Shown here in pieces: positions 44,774 through 59,653 of a DNA stretch of 64,000 bases. Position 1 is the first letter of the stretch, and each line of letters opens with the position of its first letter. The DNA is from Sambucus nigra (Eukaryota > Streptophyta > Magnoliopsida > Dipsacales > Adoxaceae), in assembly GCA_949130495.1 (NCBI GenBank), contig OX422221.1, positions 152,873,741 to 152,937,740 on the forward strand, given 5' to 3'. The notes under the pieces were generated by a model. It worked only from the letters and a program-made list of their open reading frames with translations, had not been told where the DNA came from and made no database searches. The translations under genes and the position numbers were made by a program.

Positions 44774-47085
44774 CTTAGTCGAACATGTGTCCCGCACTCC
44801 TTTCCATACCTACCCGTGTTCTACCATTAATCGTGCTGTTAAAGAATAGGGTTCACTAAGCAGTGAAACATCCCAAATCAAACCGTATAAATAGAGGTCC
44901 CCACCAACCTTGAAAAGCACCCCAAAGCCCAACATTATTTCGATTTTCTAACATTCTTAATCCTGAGCAGCCAAGATACTCAAGCTTGTTTGGAAAAGTC
45001 CTAAAAGCAGTTTGTACTTCATAAAAGTGTCTAAGTCCCGAATAAGATTCGTACTACTAAAACTTCTCCTCCGAAAGAAAAATAGAGTCAACCCTCTATG
45101 TACATTATGTGAAAGTTAGCACTTCTAAATGAAGCTTTGCCTGACTAAATGGATCTCTTCCCACCTCGAGCACCTCGAGTGGCGGCACTCCCTCGAGAAA
45201 AAAATTGGTTCACACCACAAGGCCAATGAAACTCTACGTGGAATTTGGGTCAAGCACCCAATATATATACTTTGATAAACATTCCATATATGTTTATCTC
45301 TTTTAGCTCGACACCTACGTGATCGGGTATGCACTTTACAATGCTTATATTTTAATGCCTAGTATTTTACCCAGCACCTCTTTTAATTGAGTCGATATGC
45401 TAATATATTAAACAAATGTTAATCAAATGCCATAAGGATTGAATACAAACATGAAAACATACTTTTCAAAATCCTTCTCAAGAAAGAGTCGGTGAGACGA
45501 GTCAATCCAAAAATTTACATAAGACAAAGTCTAGAATCGGGATAATACCACGATTTCTTCTAGCGAACAAATCATGTCCCCGCAATGGCATCCCTAAATA
45601 TGTGTTTTCATATCTATACATGTCAAACATTGTCCTTTGATTAATGTATTTTTAACATATAAATATATTTATCCAACACAATGAAAATATTATATTAAGG
45701 ACTAGGCTCCATAAATATTGTATTGTTGTATATTGTAAACAAAGTAGCCCATTGCCTACAGCCATAAATATGTCTCATCTGTTGGACCTACATTGTCTTT
45801 GATTCCTTGTCTCTTTGGATACGTAGGCACTATACCTAACTAAACGCGTTAATCTCAAGCCTCATAATACGTCTCTTATCGTACTAATTCTTAAAGATGC
45901 ATACATCCCCAATTCAATGTCCCCTATCCATCCATAGCCAAGGATGATAGAACATGGCATATTTGGCATTACGCCTCCAAATTGTTTCCAAGGTTTAGCA
46001 ACACCTTCGAGTCAGTGGTCGCCCAATATGTGATGGATGTACTTATCGGTAACTTTGGGTAGACTCCCATTCTGAACCTCCATCGAAGCTACCCTTTATC
46101 CTATATATATATTCTCCCCCACTTAAGCCAAATCCCACACTTGCACACACATCACATCGAAACACGTGAATAATCAAATTATGTACGCCATAATTCCAAG
46201 TATTCTTGGGTACATAAGCACAATACTGAGTCCTTCTCATGAGAAAAATCCTTAACACTATATCCCACGATATGCTTTCACAACAATGATGTCCCCATCT
46301 CTCACACTGCTTTCTTACCTCTCCTTAAACCTCGAATGAGATACCACTCTCTCTCAAGCCAAGATTTCTCGCACCCTCATAGGTATTAATTGATAACTGT
46401 TAGCCAAGACAAGCTCTCTTAGACACTTGCATACGTACTAACGGACACACGTTATACTAGAACGGAGTCATACTCAAGCAGCCTTGTGTACATGCATCAA
46501 TTAAGTGACATTCTTACACCTCTCACTGATATCATTTTCCTACGTAAGCACCCATACATGTTTCAAGAGTTTCTCAACCTAAGGTCTCTAAACCAGTTCT
46601 AAAAATAACTAAAAAGTAATCAATTAATATTAATAGCGATGATAAGAATATAATTAAAGAAGCATAAAATAAAAAGTGGGGTTCCTAATCCACCCTGACT
46701 TATAACCCAGTTCTAGAACCCGCATAACAAGAATCTATGGACTAAACATAGACTTAAATCTGCCTTAGTATTATCCTGAAAGAGATAAGTCAAATATTCT
46801 ATTTGTTTTTGTATAAAATAAATTGGTTAGCTTTGAACAATGGATAAAACCCCTTATCAAATGGAACACAGTTAGACATAGTCCTAAAATCAGGGGTAAC
46901 TGAAACTAGGCATGGCATCAAACATCTTCTAGGGGGAAAGTCAACCCCTCGACCCATATCGAGCTGATAACCTGACCTCGGGGGGACTAATAGGACTAAG
47001 AGACAAGCATTCTCGCACATCCACCATCAATGCAAAAGTTCCCATAGGGGGCATAAACTACTTGTGATCCACAATGCCAAATCTA
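44774..47085 (+). repeat. Right Tat LTR, part 2
   Basis: Resumes the LTR cut at 23396 (TGTCCCGCACTCCTTTCC at 44788 matches 2890) and stays collinear with 2870-5200. The similarity fades near 47085 after GATCCACAATGCC. Substitutions are frequent throughout. Confidence 0.75.
44887..44895 (+). promoter_or_regulatory. TATA box of the Tat LTR
   Basis: TATAAATAG followed by AGGTCC; the left LTR has the damaged form AATAAATAAAGG at 2988. It lies downstream of the palindromes in both LTRs. Confidence 0.65.
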
Positions 47086-47639
47086 CTACCCAATTTACTC
47101 TAATAATGCTTCGCAAACCCATCTCAATTAACCAGATCTCTTTGTCTCATCATGATCACAACCACTATCGCAATTTCCTAGATATCCCCAGAAATCCCAA
47201 TCCTAATTACAATTCCTTATGCATTCTATGCGACGTTATGACTTGAAGACGTTAAATAACAACACCATCTCTTTCCAGTTTTCTTAGCACTAGTCTGTGA
47301 TACCACATCCATCCACAACCACTTTAAATAATACTTGGATACCATAACATCTTCCCCCATTAGATTGGTACGGAAGGGTGGATAACATATGGCGCTGCCA
47401 TAAGAGCCCTATGAACATCCAAAGATGAAAAAAGTTGGTTATGCACGAATGGATAATTTATTCCCAAGACCTAATCGAATGTAACAAAAGTTATTTAACA
47501 TAAATATGGGTTGTAACTGACCCCACCATGGTGCGAACTAACGGAGATGTCTATCCATATGATCCACAAGTCAGTTATCCCAGATCTCCTCTGAAGGTCC
47601 AAAACTCTTAAAATATCATTCATTGAAATTTAAAATTGT
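47086..47639. other. Unassigned sequence after the Tat LTR
   Basis: No gene, repeat or transposon end is recognised. It should contain the right flank of the Tat-like element, but no target duplication could be identified. Confidence 0.25.
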
Positions 47640-48330
47640 AGTCAAAGGATATTCAGGAGGAACCGCCAGATGAAGCCTCTCTGATAACCACGTGAATAAC
47701 CACACATGACTCCCTTGAAAAAAGTTGGACGGGCCTTTATTCCAGTCATCCATATTATTCGATGTTTCTTCCAGTATAAGGTAGAGGCGGGATTATGATG
47801 ATAGGACATATACATTACAAGGGTGGACATTGAGGGTTTATAATAAGGCCACCCATAACCAAGAGCATTTTAGCAGTTATTCCCATATACACCGCACTAA
47901 TAAAACTATTTTCCCTATAATATCTATGATGCACAGAGTTCAGTACCGAGGGAAGATTAATAGCGCATTTGTGCACCAGTGGTCATGCGACAAAAGAAAA
48001 AACATGCAACAACTCAGTTAAAGACACACGACAATAACGGGAAAGGTCAGACATGGTTGTAGAAATTTAAGGGTCAACAACGAGTGTGACATAAATTTCT
48101 TCATAGGTGGGAAACACCTCATCCAATCCAAAGTGAAACATATTATCTTCAAAGTACTAGAATTGCAAGGCTACCTCCAAATGGTTCCAGACATTCGAAT
48201 TATTACGCCATAAAGTGGTCGGGCATAGGTTAAATGCCTTGTAATCGACATTGTATATCCATCTGTCCTCCATCCATTCAAGGTAAGTAGCAACAGCCTT
48301 AGTCATGGCAATGGACATCTTAAAAATAAT
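47640..48330 (-). pseudogene. Decayed reading frame, unknown protein
   Basis: On the minus strand from about 48320, coherent peptide can be read across stops: MSIAMTKAVATYLEWMEDRW, NLCPTTLWRNNSNVWNHLEV, then FEDNMFHFGLDEVFPTYEEI and YCRVSLTELLHVF, and a final hydrophobic segment after 47900. The F-x-F-G-x-x-E-x-x-P-T-x-E-E pattern recalls plant mobile-domain proteins found in some Tat-type elements, but this is a weak memory match. At least six stops break it. It is opposite in strand to the Tat element and on the same strand as copy C. Confidence 0.35.
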
Positions 48331-49027
48331 GAGGAAGCGCTATGGAAGAAAAAAGAAGAAAAGTTGAAATATGGTTTAAAACCTCACATAAAGGCCCTTT
48401 GATGCATTAAATTATCCACAAAAGATGACACAATAAACTTGTTGTCGCAACAAAAGAACCTCAGTACCAAGAGATGAAGGAGGAGGACAATCATGGCTGA
48501 AAAGAAACTATACCTATATTGGTATATCGGTCGACACAACCCCATTTTGGGAAGATTCTCCTTTTCATTTTTTGTTGTCCCCATTTTCAAATAAATCCCT
48601 TCCAAAGCTATTTTTTTACGAAAGAGTCCTTCAAACATCTTCTTTACTTAAATGTTTAAAAATATCAAAAACATATTTCCATACTCTTTTATTCAAATAA
48701 AACCCTTAGTGGAAAATTTAAAAAGTTCATGTAGGATAAGTCATTAATTCAACATAAGCTAAAAATGAAAAATGCATCAATTTATACATATTTTCATGAC
48801 TTTCACATTTTTCAGGAATAAAGAAAGAAAGAGAAAAGATCAAATTACCAAATCACAGTCAGAGACTAATCCTAACTACAATATTAAGGGTCTCGGTAAA
48901 CACTCTTCTCGTGACGGGAGAAATGGACCCCCCACTTATAGAACTCGAGCCATGCTCATGATCACTAGTCGTCGTTGGTGGTGAAATATAAGGGAGAGTT
49001 TTTGTATGAAAATGCTCTCCTACGGAC
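48331..49027. other. Unassigned sequence before copy C
   Basis: No gene recognised. The last 5 bases before the copy C LTR are CGGAC; the matching duplication cannot be sought because the other end of C is lost. Confidence 0.25.
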
Positions 49028-49963
49028 TGTGACACCCCGCTTAATTAAATATCGGGTGATCAGGCCTTTATTAAATTAAAAGAGAATATCCAGATTGGTT
49101 CATTCTTAACACCACTGTCGAAAAACTTTTTAATATTTACTAACCACCAAGTATTTGAAAAGCTGGTGTCAAAATTTTATCTTTTACTTAACATGAAAAG
49201 ATTTTAAAATAATTAAATATTAAAACATCACATTCACCATACTAAATTAATCAACACCATAATTAATGAATAGAGAATGAAATAAAATACAACAAGAGTA
49301 AACACCCTAGTCTGAGACTCTAATAAAATAATTCATAATAAATCCAACGACTGAAATAAAAGAAGTATAATGTCTATGGAGTAACTGCTAATAGAAGAAG
49401 GTCAACATGCCTGACTAAGATAAAATGAGGATGCTTCGAATCTGAAATGAATGAAGGCATCTATCAAGTAAATCATGTAATCGACCCTAGCAATTGCAGT
49501 AACGACAAATGACAATGAACTCCGAAGATGGGCCTCCCTGTGGCTAGGCACCCAAAACTGATTTTTAGAAAAAAATAGATTTTGGGAGAAACGGGTCAGA
49601 ACCCGAGTAAAAACATTAAAAAATCTAACAAGTATTTAAAATGTGTAAATTAGAAAATATTATATGCATATCAGGTTCACAACTCTCACTTAAGGTCCTC
49701 ACCCCTCAACTAGTGTGCACGCCTAACGTATACTGATAACCCGTCCTAGTTATGCGACCCCTCCTAACTAGTTCAAATTAAGTATTTTACTTCGTTTACT
49801 AACTTCCTGTGCTCACATGTGTTACCCATACAATATATTATCTTCTATGTCTATTAGACATTTATATTTTCTCATATAATATTAATTTCTCGCATACTTA
49901 TCTATATTTAGATATCACTATCATTCTCTTCTACTAAGCACAAACAATAGGATTAAATCATAA

Positions 49964-50068
<105 letters not shown>

Positions 50069-50174
50069 ACTCTAATCATATATATACTACTATAGAACCC
50101 CTAGGCTGAGACTTGCGGTGTAAGCATACTTTGCTATCATGTTTTTGTACATCACACACAGCATAAAGGACTCT

Positions 50175-50239
50175 TGGTTCGGTATCTCTCTCGAACCATA
50201 AATACAAATCATATATATTGGAGGCAAATATAGCTCCAA
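50175..50239 (-). other. Conserved LTR stem-loops, copy C version
   Basis: The first hairpin pairs TGGTTCG with CGAACCA (7 bp, perfect) around GTATCTCTCT at 50175-50198. A second pairs TTGGAG with CTCCAA at 50218-50239. The first is homologous to the hairpin in A and B. Confidence 0.5.
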
Positions 50240-50516
50240 GCCTATGGGTTATGCACATACCTACGCACCCATATGACCGCCAGCTTATCGTTATTAAAGA
50301 TTACCCTTTCCTAGGTTCTATATTATGAGGCAAAAGTCAAATATCCTCCCAAAGGATCATCAGGATATGATTGTACCGATGCGAAAACCTCCCGTGATAG
50401 AAAGCAGCGTAGGTATGTCAAACACATAGGAAATCATGCAATAGGTATACACACAACCTATATATTTGTATCATAAGTATATGTATACTCCCGACCTATA
50501 TTATACATCCCATACG

Positions 50517-50518
<2 letters not shown>

Positions 50519-50594
<76 letters not shown>
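50519..50594. repeat. (AT)n microsatellite
   Basis: An uninterrupted run of about 38 units in the copy C LTR. Confidence 0.98.
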
Positions 50595-50597
<3 letters not shown>

Positions 50598-52140
50598 GAA
50601 CATCTCACATATGATTAATTATCAATTATACCTATCATCCTATATTACCCGAGTATCTCTCACCCTTCGAAGTGTGTCCATTATTCCACAATATATCAAT
50701 AGGTAACTCACTCATATCCTACTGGTCTAAGTCATCATTTTCCTCGAATTCCCATGAATCAAATTACCCTTTAATTTAGGTATTTCCTCTCGATTATGCC
50801 CTTAAATTTCCCTCATAGGGCCAAGCCTAACACCCTACCTACTTGTATATCAATATGATCCCATTTATAATAAAAATTAAATTCCACAAATTAATCCCAA
50901 ACGGGTTGTAAAGATTCTAAGCAAAAGGGGAAAAAGTGTCCAAAACTGGGCAGCCAAATTGATTCATCTCTGATCCGAATTGATTTGGTCGGGAACCACA
51001 TCGATTTTACCTCTTCAGTTATTCATCTTCTTCGTTGTATACATATGGGTTTCACCATTTTTAATCATAAAAACCTCCATTAATCTTTCCCAAATTCCCA
51101 ACCAATTATTCTAAACATTATATCAGCATACATGAATGATTTCTAACGTTCAAGAATCATCATAACACAGAACATCATTAAATTTGATTAAATCAAAATG
51201 ATTTCTAAAGAACCTTAGTTTTTCCATTTTTCTTCCAGAACTTGAGTTAACCTAGATTTCTTCACACACTAATATTTATAATTCATTAATTTCATTTTAC
51301 CTACATCAAGGAATTAAACCTAACATGAATCTGAATAAAGAACCTCAATTTTATTCCCAAAAATTTATTAAAACTCTACATATTCATAGGTTTAGTCATC
51401 CTCTACTAACATGAATATCATACATGCTCAGATTTTAACAAGATTACACACTTGCCTTTAACAGTTGGTCTGATCCATTGAAGATGATTGGTATGGTGGT
51501 GTTCCTCTCTTTCCGATCTATGCAACGGTGGTGTTTGTGGTGCAAAGGGTGCAACTATGGTGGTTCTGGACTTGGATCTCCTCTCCTCTTCCTCACATGG
51601 CTTCTATGTGACTTGTCTTTATTTCTCACATTTTTAACCCTAACTCCCTTCTCTTATCAGATATATTACACTTAGAAAACTTGTAGGTACTATTAATCCA
51701 AATATACAAATGACCAAAATCTCCTCCCAGAATGCCAATTTGGTCCAAAATTGACCCGGAACCCAAATTAAACCCCCGGGTAGACTTTTCTGAATATCTC
51801 GACCCTTCTAGAGACTTTGGGGAACTCAAAATGACCATTTCGATGACTTAAAAATAATTTAATTTTTATGTCAATAAATTTAGTCCCGCCACAATTGACA
51901 TGCGCGTCCCGACTTAATTATTGCGACTGTCGTATTTTTCACTCGTAGCAATGTTAATAAATTCATTATCACATATTAATTTAATCACTAAGTAATATTC
52001 AATATAAAGCACATAAATAAATACTAACCCTTGTCTCGCTAGTTAATTATTTATTTTAATCTGAATTAATTAGCAATTAATTTCTCATATTTAAATTTAA
52101 TTAATCCATTATTTAAAATATGAAAATTTGGGGTCTTACA

Positions 52141-52153
52141 TACTTCCCCCCTA
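52141..52153 (-). other. Polypurine tract of copy C
   Basis: The minus strand reads TAGGGGGGAAGTA directly before the 3' LTR. Confidence 0.88.
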
Positions 52154-53329
52154 AAAACGAAATTTCATCCCAAAATTCAAAAAATAAAAGTATACCTAGT
52201 AAGAATTGCTCTTGATATTTTTCTCGCATCTCCTCGCGCTATCAAGTAGACTCGTCGGCATTATGATGTCCCCACTGAACACGTACAAGCGGAGCTACCT
52301 TCGACCTCAATATCCTTTCACTATGGTCTAAGATAGCGGCTGTTCTCCCCTCATATGAAATATTAGGTTGTAAGTCTATTTCCTCCAATGCAATGTGGAT
52401 GTAAGCCAACCCATCCCGTAGGTATCGCCATAACGAGGAAATATGGAACACATCATGAATACGGTGCAAGTTCTATGGTAACCCGAGACTATATGGTACT
52501 GGCCTAATCTGCTCGATAATAGGAAATGGCCCAACGTACCTTGGCACCAATTTTTCTTTCTTTCGAAATCTAATTATCCCCTTCATAGGAGAAACACACA
52601 GTAGCATTTAATCCCTTACATCAAACTCCAAAAAGGATCGCTTAACATCGGCATAACTCTTATGTTTGTCCTAAGTTATCCCTATACGACTCTAAATCAT
52701 CTATATCCTGAAGTATCTTGAATCAATTCAGGGTCGACTAGCTTATTGTCTCACACCTCTAACCAATAATCTAGCGAACGATACGGTCTCTTGTACCGTG
52801 CCTCGAATGGGGCCATGCCAATTGTAAAATGGTAGGAGTTATTTTAGGTGAACTCCACCAGTGGAAGATTCTGCTCCCAACCTCCCTTGAAGTCGAGGAT
52901 AAACATCCGTAGCATATCTTTAAACATCTGATTAGTCCTCTTCGTCTACCCGTGCGTCTGACGGTGATAAGATGTACTCAATCTCAACTCGGTAATAAAG
53001 TCCCGGTAATAAAGTCCATGAAAATGCTCTCCCATTTCCACGTAGGAATCTCCAACGACTGTAGGACTCCTATTGGTTTCTGGTTGTCCACCTTTACTAG
53101 ATGATAGGTGTTACACCTTGAGATGAACTCAGTGATATCTTTCTTGATCCCACTCCATCAGTACTGTTGTCTCATGTCTTGGTACATCTTATCCTCTCCA
53201 GGATATACCGCAAATCGGGACAAGTGTGACTCTGCCATCACAGTGTTTCGTAAGTCCTCCCCCCTCAGTAATTATTAACCTCCTGTTAAATTGCAAACCT
53301 CCCTCTGAAATATTGGAGTATGACTCGAC
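52154..53329 (-). pseudogene. Copy C integrase and chromodomain remnant
   Basis: At the 3' end, RIHDVFHISSLWRYL and AAILDHSERILRSK followed by VRVQWGHHNADEST show the integrase end and chromodomain. The frame then meets TGA TAG, the first stop at the same Trp position as in copy B. Upstream pieces matching GTPFEARYK-type, YHRQT and HHCC-type integrase words are broken by many frameshifts, and part of the core between about 52985 and 53020 appears duplicated or deleted. It is clearly more decayed than B. Confidence 0.85.
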
Positions 53330-54497
53330 TACCCCAACCAATAGCTCCTCTCTTGATAAAATGGATCCGTCGCCTTCACCGGCACCACCGTCATGACAAT
53401 CAGGGGTTTAACTATCATAAGTGACATGAATGATCCGGTAACTGCGTCATGATGACCCATCTCCTTCCATTTGGCCTTCAACACCTCAGCCACCTCCCCC
53501 ACTAGCCTATGGCTCAATGCATCAGCTACTACGTTAGCCTTCCCCGGGTGATATTGAATCTTGAACTGATAGTCTTGAACTGACCCATATTCGACTCCTT
53601 CTCAGTGAATAAATAATGTTATGACTTGTGATGTGTGAACGGGAAAAATTTCTCCCCCAACAGGTAATGTCTCCAAAATCTGAAGGGCAAACACGACTGC
53701 TACTAGCTCCAAGTCATGAGTGGGGTAATTCCTCTAGTGAGGTTTAAGCTTCTAGGAAGCGAAAGCAATAGACTAATACTCCTGCTAAATTACTCCCCTA
53801 AGTCCATGTAAGGATGCATCAGTGTATACCAGGTATTCCACTCCTGGCCTAGGCACAGACAGAATCGGAGCTAAAGTCAACTTTTCCTTCAGCTCATTAG
53901 AAGCCAACAGACAAGATTCATCCTAAACGTACGTTACACCTTTACGAGTCAAGTTAATCAATGGACCCGCAATCTTCAAAAACCCTCAAATAAATCGCCT
54001 GTAATATCCCACTAAACCCAAGAAATTGTATACCTCCTTCGACGTCATGGGTTGTCCCCATTTCCTCACCGCTAACACATTACTCGGGTCCACTGATATA
54101 CCCCTCTTCAAAATAATATTCCCCGAAAACTGCACCTCACATAACCAGAACCCACATTTTCCAAACTTCGCATACATCTGATGCTCACATAGTGTCTATA
54201 GTACCCGACATAAATACTCGGCATGGTACTCCTCGGTCCTAGAATAAATATAATGTCATCAATAAAGACGATAACAAACTAATTTAAGAACTCTCTTAAC
54301 ACCCTATTCATTAAATCCATAAATATGGTCGGTGCATTTGTTTGCCCGAATGGCAAATTTTTAAACTCATAGGACAGATATCTGGTCAAGAAGGAAGTCT
54401 TAGACACATCCTGCTCCATGATACGTAACTGATGATACCCGAATCTCAAGTTTATCCTCGAGAAGTAGGTGTCTCCTCTCAACTGATCAAATAAGTC
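53330..54497 (-). pseudogene. Copy C RT and RNase H remnant, truncated
   Basis: RT words [33 protein letters not shown], a VIVFIDDI catalytic box, KCGFWLCEVQF and GYYRRFI are followed by RNase H words including [18 protein letters not shown]. Numerous stops and shifts separate them. The sequence ends abruptly inside the RT N-terminal motif at about 54497, where an oppositely oriented LTR fragment begins; gag and protease of this copy are missing. Confidence 0.88.
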
Positions 54498-55314
54498 ATC
54501 GATTCGGACCAGGGTCGAATCGATTCGGCTGCCTTGATTTTTGGCCACTTTTCTCTTTTAGTTTAGAATCTTTGGGAAATGTTTGGGATTCACTTGTTGG
54601 ATTAAAATTTAAATATAATGAGGATTATATTGATGTACGAGTAGGCTTAGGTTGGGTTTTAGGCCTGGTCAATAGAGAGGGATATAAGAGCTAAGTTTAA
54701 TTAGACTCAATTGAGAGAAAAACCTAATTTGAGGGATCATTCGAGTCATGGGAATTTGAGGAAAACGATGACTTAAAACCAGTAAGATATTTGTAAGTTA
54801 CCTACTGATATTATGTTACATAATAATAAACGCACTACGAATGGTGAGAGATATTCGGGAACGTACAATAATAAGTAAAATTGTGATTTACCAATACGTA
54901 GGATATTTGGGATATAAATATACTTTGTATGGGACTTATGATATAAGAAGTTCATATGCTTATATCAATGATACAAATATATGGGTTGTGTGTATACCTA
55001 TTTTATGATTTTTATGTGTATGACATAACTACGCTGCTTGCTATCATGTGAGGTTTTCTCGTCAGGACAATCATATCCTGATGAGCCATTGGGGAGATTT
55101 TTGACTTGTACATCAGAATATAGAACCTAGAAAAGTCCTATCTGTGAGAATGATAAGTTGGCAGTCATATGGGTGCGTAATTATGTGTGTAGCCATAGAT
55201 ATTTATGGTTCGAGGGAGATACCAAAACCTTAGTTATTCATTTAGTATGTGATGTACCGGAACTTAATAGCATACTATGCATGCACCGCAACTTAGCCTA
55301 GGGGTGATATGTTA

Positions 55315-55384
<70 letters not shown>

Positions 55385-55860
55385 TTGTGATGAAATTCTA
55401 CTACGTGTACTTAGTAGATGCGTAAGATTTTGAAATTTAAATTCTTTTAATAATGTGGGAACTTGACTTAAAATGAGAAATTCATAATTTCCAAATAGAC
55501 ATAAAAAAATCTATAGTTATTGTATGGGAAATACGGGCGGGCATTATGAGTTATTAGTTTAGAAGCTTAATTAACTCGAACTAGTTAGGCGGGATAGCAG
55601 TATCTAGAATGGTTTAGAAGTATGTTAGGCGTCCACATTAGTTGAGAGGTGAGAATCTCAAGTGAGAGTTCATAAAGCTAACATGCATATAGTATCTTCT
55701 TCTAAGCATTTTAAATAGTTGCAAAACATTTTTAAACTATTTTTACTTGGGCTCTGACCCGTTTTTCTACAAATCTATTTTCTTCGTGCAAATCATTTTA
55801 TGTGTCCATCCACAGGGACTCTAAGCTTAGAAGCTCAAATTATTTGATGTGCTGCAGATG
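54498..55860 (+). repeat. LTR fragment in + orientation (5' part of copy D)
   Basis: The sequence is the inverse of the copy C LTR from about 51010 leftward: GGCTGCC followed by the inverse of the CCAAAACTGGGCAG region, GTACGAGTAGG, then GGTTCGAGGGAGATACC, GCTTAGCC and CTCTGACCCGTTTTTCT, and the CCACAGGGACTC word near 55810. The first roughly 1.1 kb of LTR is missing. Similarity fades at about 55860. Confidence 0.75.
55316..55383. repeat. (AT)n microsatellite
   Basis: A run of about 34 units in the D LTR fragment, at the position of similar tracts in related LTRs. Confidence 0.97.
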
Positions 55861-58687
<2,827 letters not shown>

Positions 58688-59620
58688 ATGGGGTGTCACT
58701 TGATGTCGTGTCCGACAGGGACAAAATCTTCGTGTCTCATTTTTTATAGAGTTTCCAAGAGACTATAGGTATGGAGTTGCGATTAAGGATGACCTATCAC
58801 CCACAGACTGATGGGAAGATCGAAAGGATGAATTAGAAGTTTGCGGATATGTTACGGATGTGTATCCTTGATCTTAGCTGAGGTTTGGAATAGTATCTTC
58901 CACATATAGAGTTTTCTTACAATAACTCCTATTAGGTTGCAATTGGGATGACACCATTCGAGACATGGTACGGTAGATCTAGTCATTTTCCCTCTTGTTG
59001 TCTAGAGGTGGAGGAACAATAAGCTTCTCATGACAGAGGTGATTCAGGATACCTCCTCTTGGATTGAGATGATTCGAAGTCGAATACGGGTAGCCCATGA
59101 TAGACAGAAGACCTACGCTGATGCCAAGCGATACTTTCTGGAGTTTAGTGTGGGGGATCAGGTGTTGCCATGTGTGTCTCCTATGAAAGGTATAATGATA
59201 TTTGGGAAGAAAGGGAAATTAGCACCGATCTATGTAGGACAATTTATTATCATCGAGAAGATTGGGACAGTGGCATATAGACTCGGGTTGCTGGAGCACT
59301 TGCATAGTATCGATGATGTGTTTCATATTTCTGCATTGAGACGATAATTTCGGGATGAGTTGGCTCACACTCACATTGCGTTGGAGGATATTGACTTATT
59401 TCCTGATAGTTCGTGCGAGGAGGGACCAATCACTATCTTATATCATAGTGAGTGGAGATTGATGTCGAAGGTAATGCGCTTGTACGTGTTCAATGGGGGC
59501 ATCAGAATGCCGAGGAGTTTACTTCGGAGAGCGAGGATGAGCTGTGCGAGAGATATCAAGAGTGGTTCTTATCAGGTATACTTTTCTCTTCCAAATTTCA
59601 GGATGAAATTTCGTTGTTGT

Positions 59621-59630
<10 letters not shown>
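58688..59630 (+). pseudogene. Copy D integrase and chromodomain remnant
   Basis: It starts [19 protein letters not shown], then YHPQTDGKIERMN, where the third catalytic acid (Glu) is kept, unlike in B, then FSYNNSY and MTPFETWYGRS. From 59030 a 105-codon open piece reads IEMIRSRIRVAHDRQKTYAD, GDQVLPCVSPMKG, KLAPIYVGQF and DDVFHISALRR. The chromodomain follows in two frames (ITILYHSEWRLMSK, then VRVQWGHQNAEEF). The Trp position that is TGA in B and C reads TCG here. Several stops break the frame. Confidence 0.88.
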
Positions 59631-59651
<21 letters not shown>

Positions 59652-59653
59652 TA
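59631..59653 (+). other. Polypurine tract of copy D expanded to G21
   Basis: Twenty-one G followed by TA lie directly before the LTR start TGTAACACCCC. B and C have six G at this site. Confidence 0.85.

Noticed and set aside
44774..47085. Treating this segment as intergenic DNA with small genes (several 60-75 codon frames)
   Set aside because: It is collinear with 2870-5200, so the frames are chance openings in an old LTR.
48772..48984. 70-codon + frame just upstream of copy C
   Set aside because: Lysine-rich then Arg/Ser-rich peptide without recognisable domain; no promoter or splice context.
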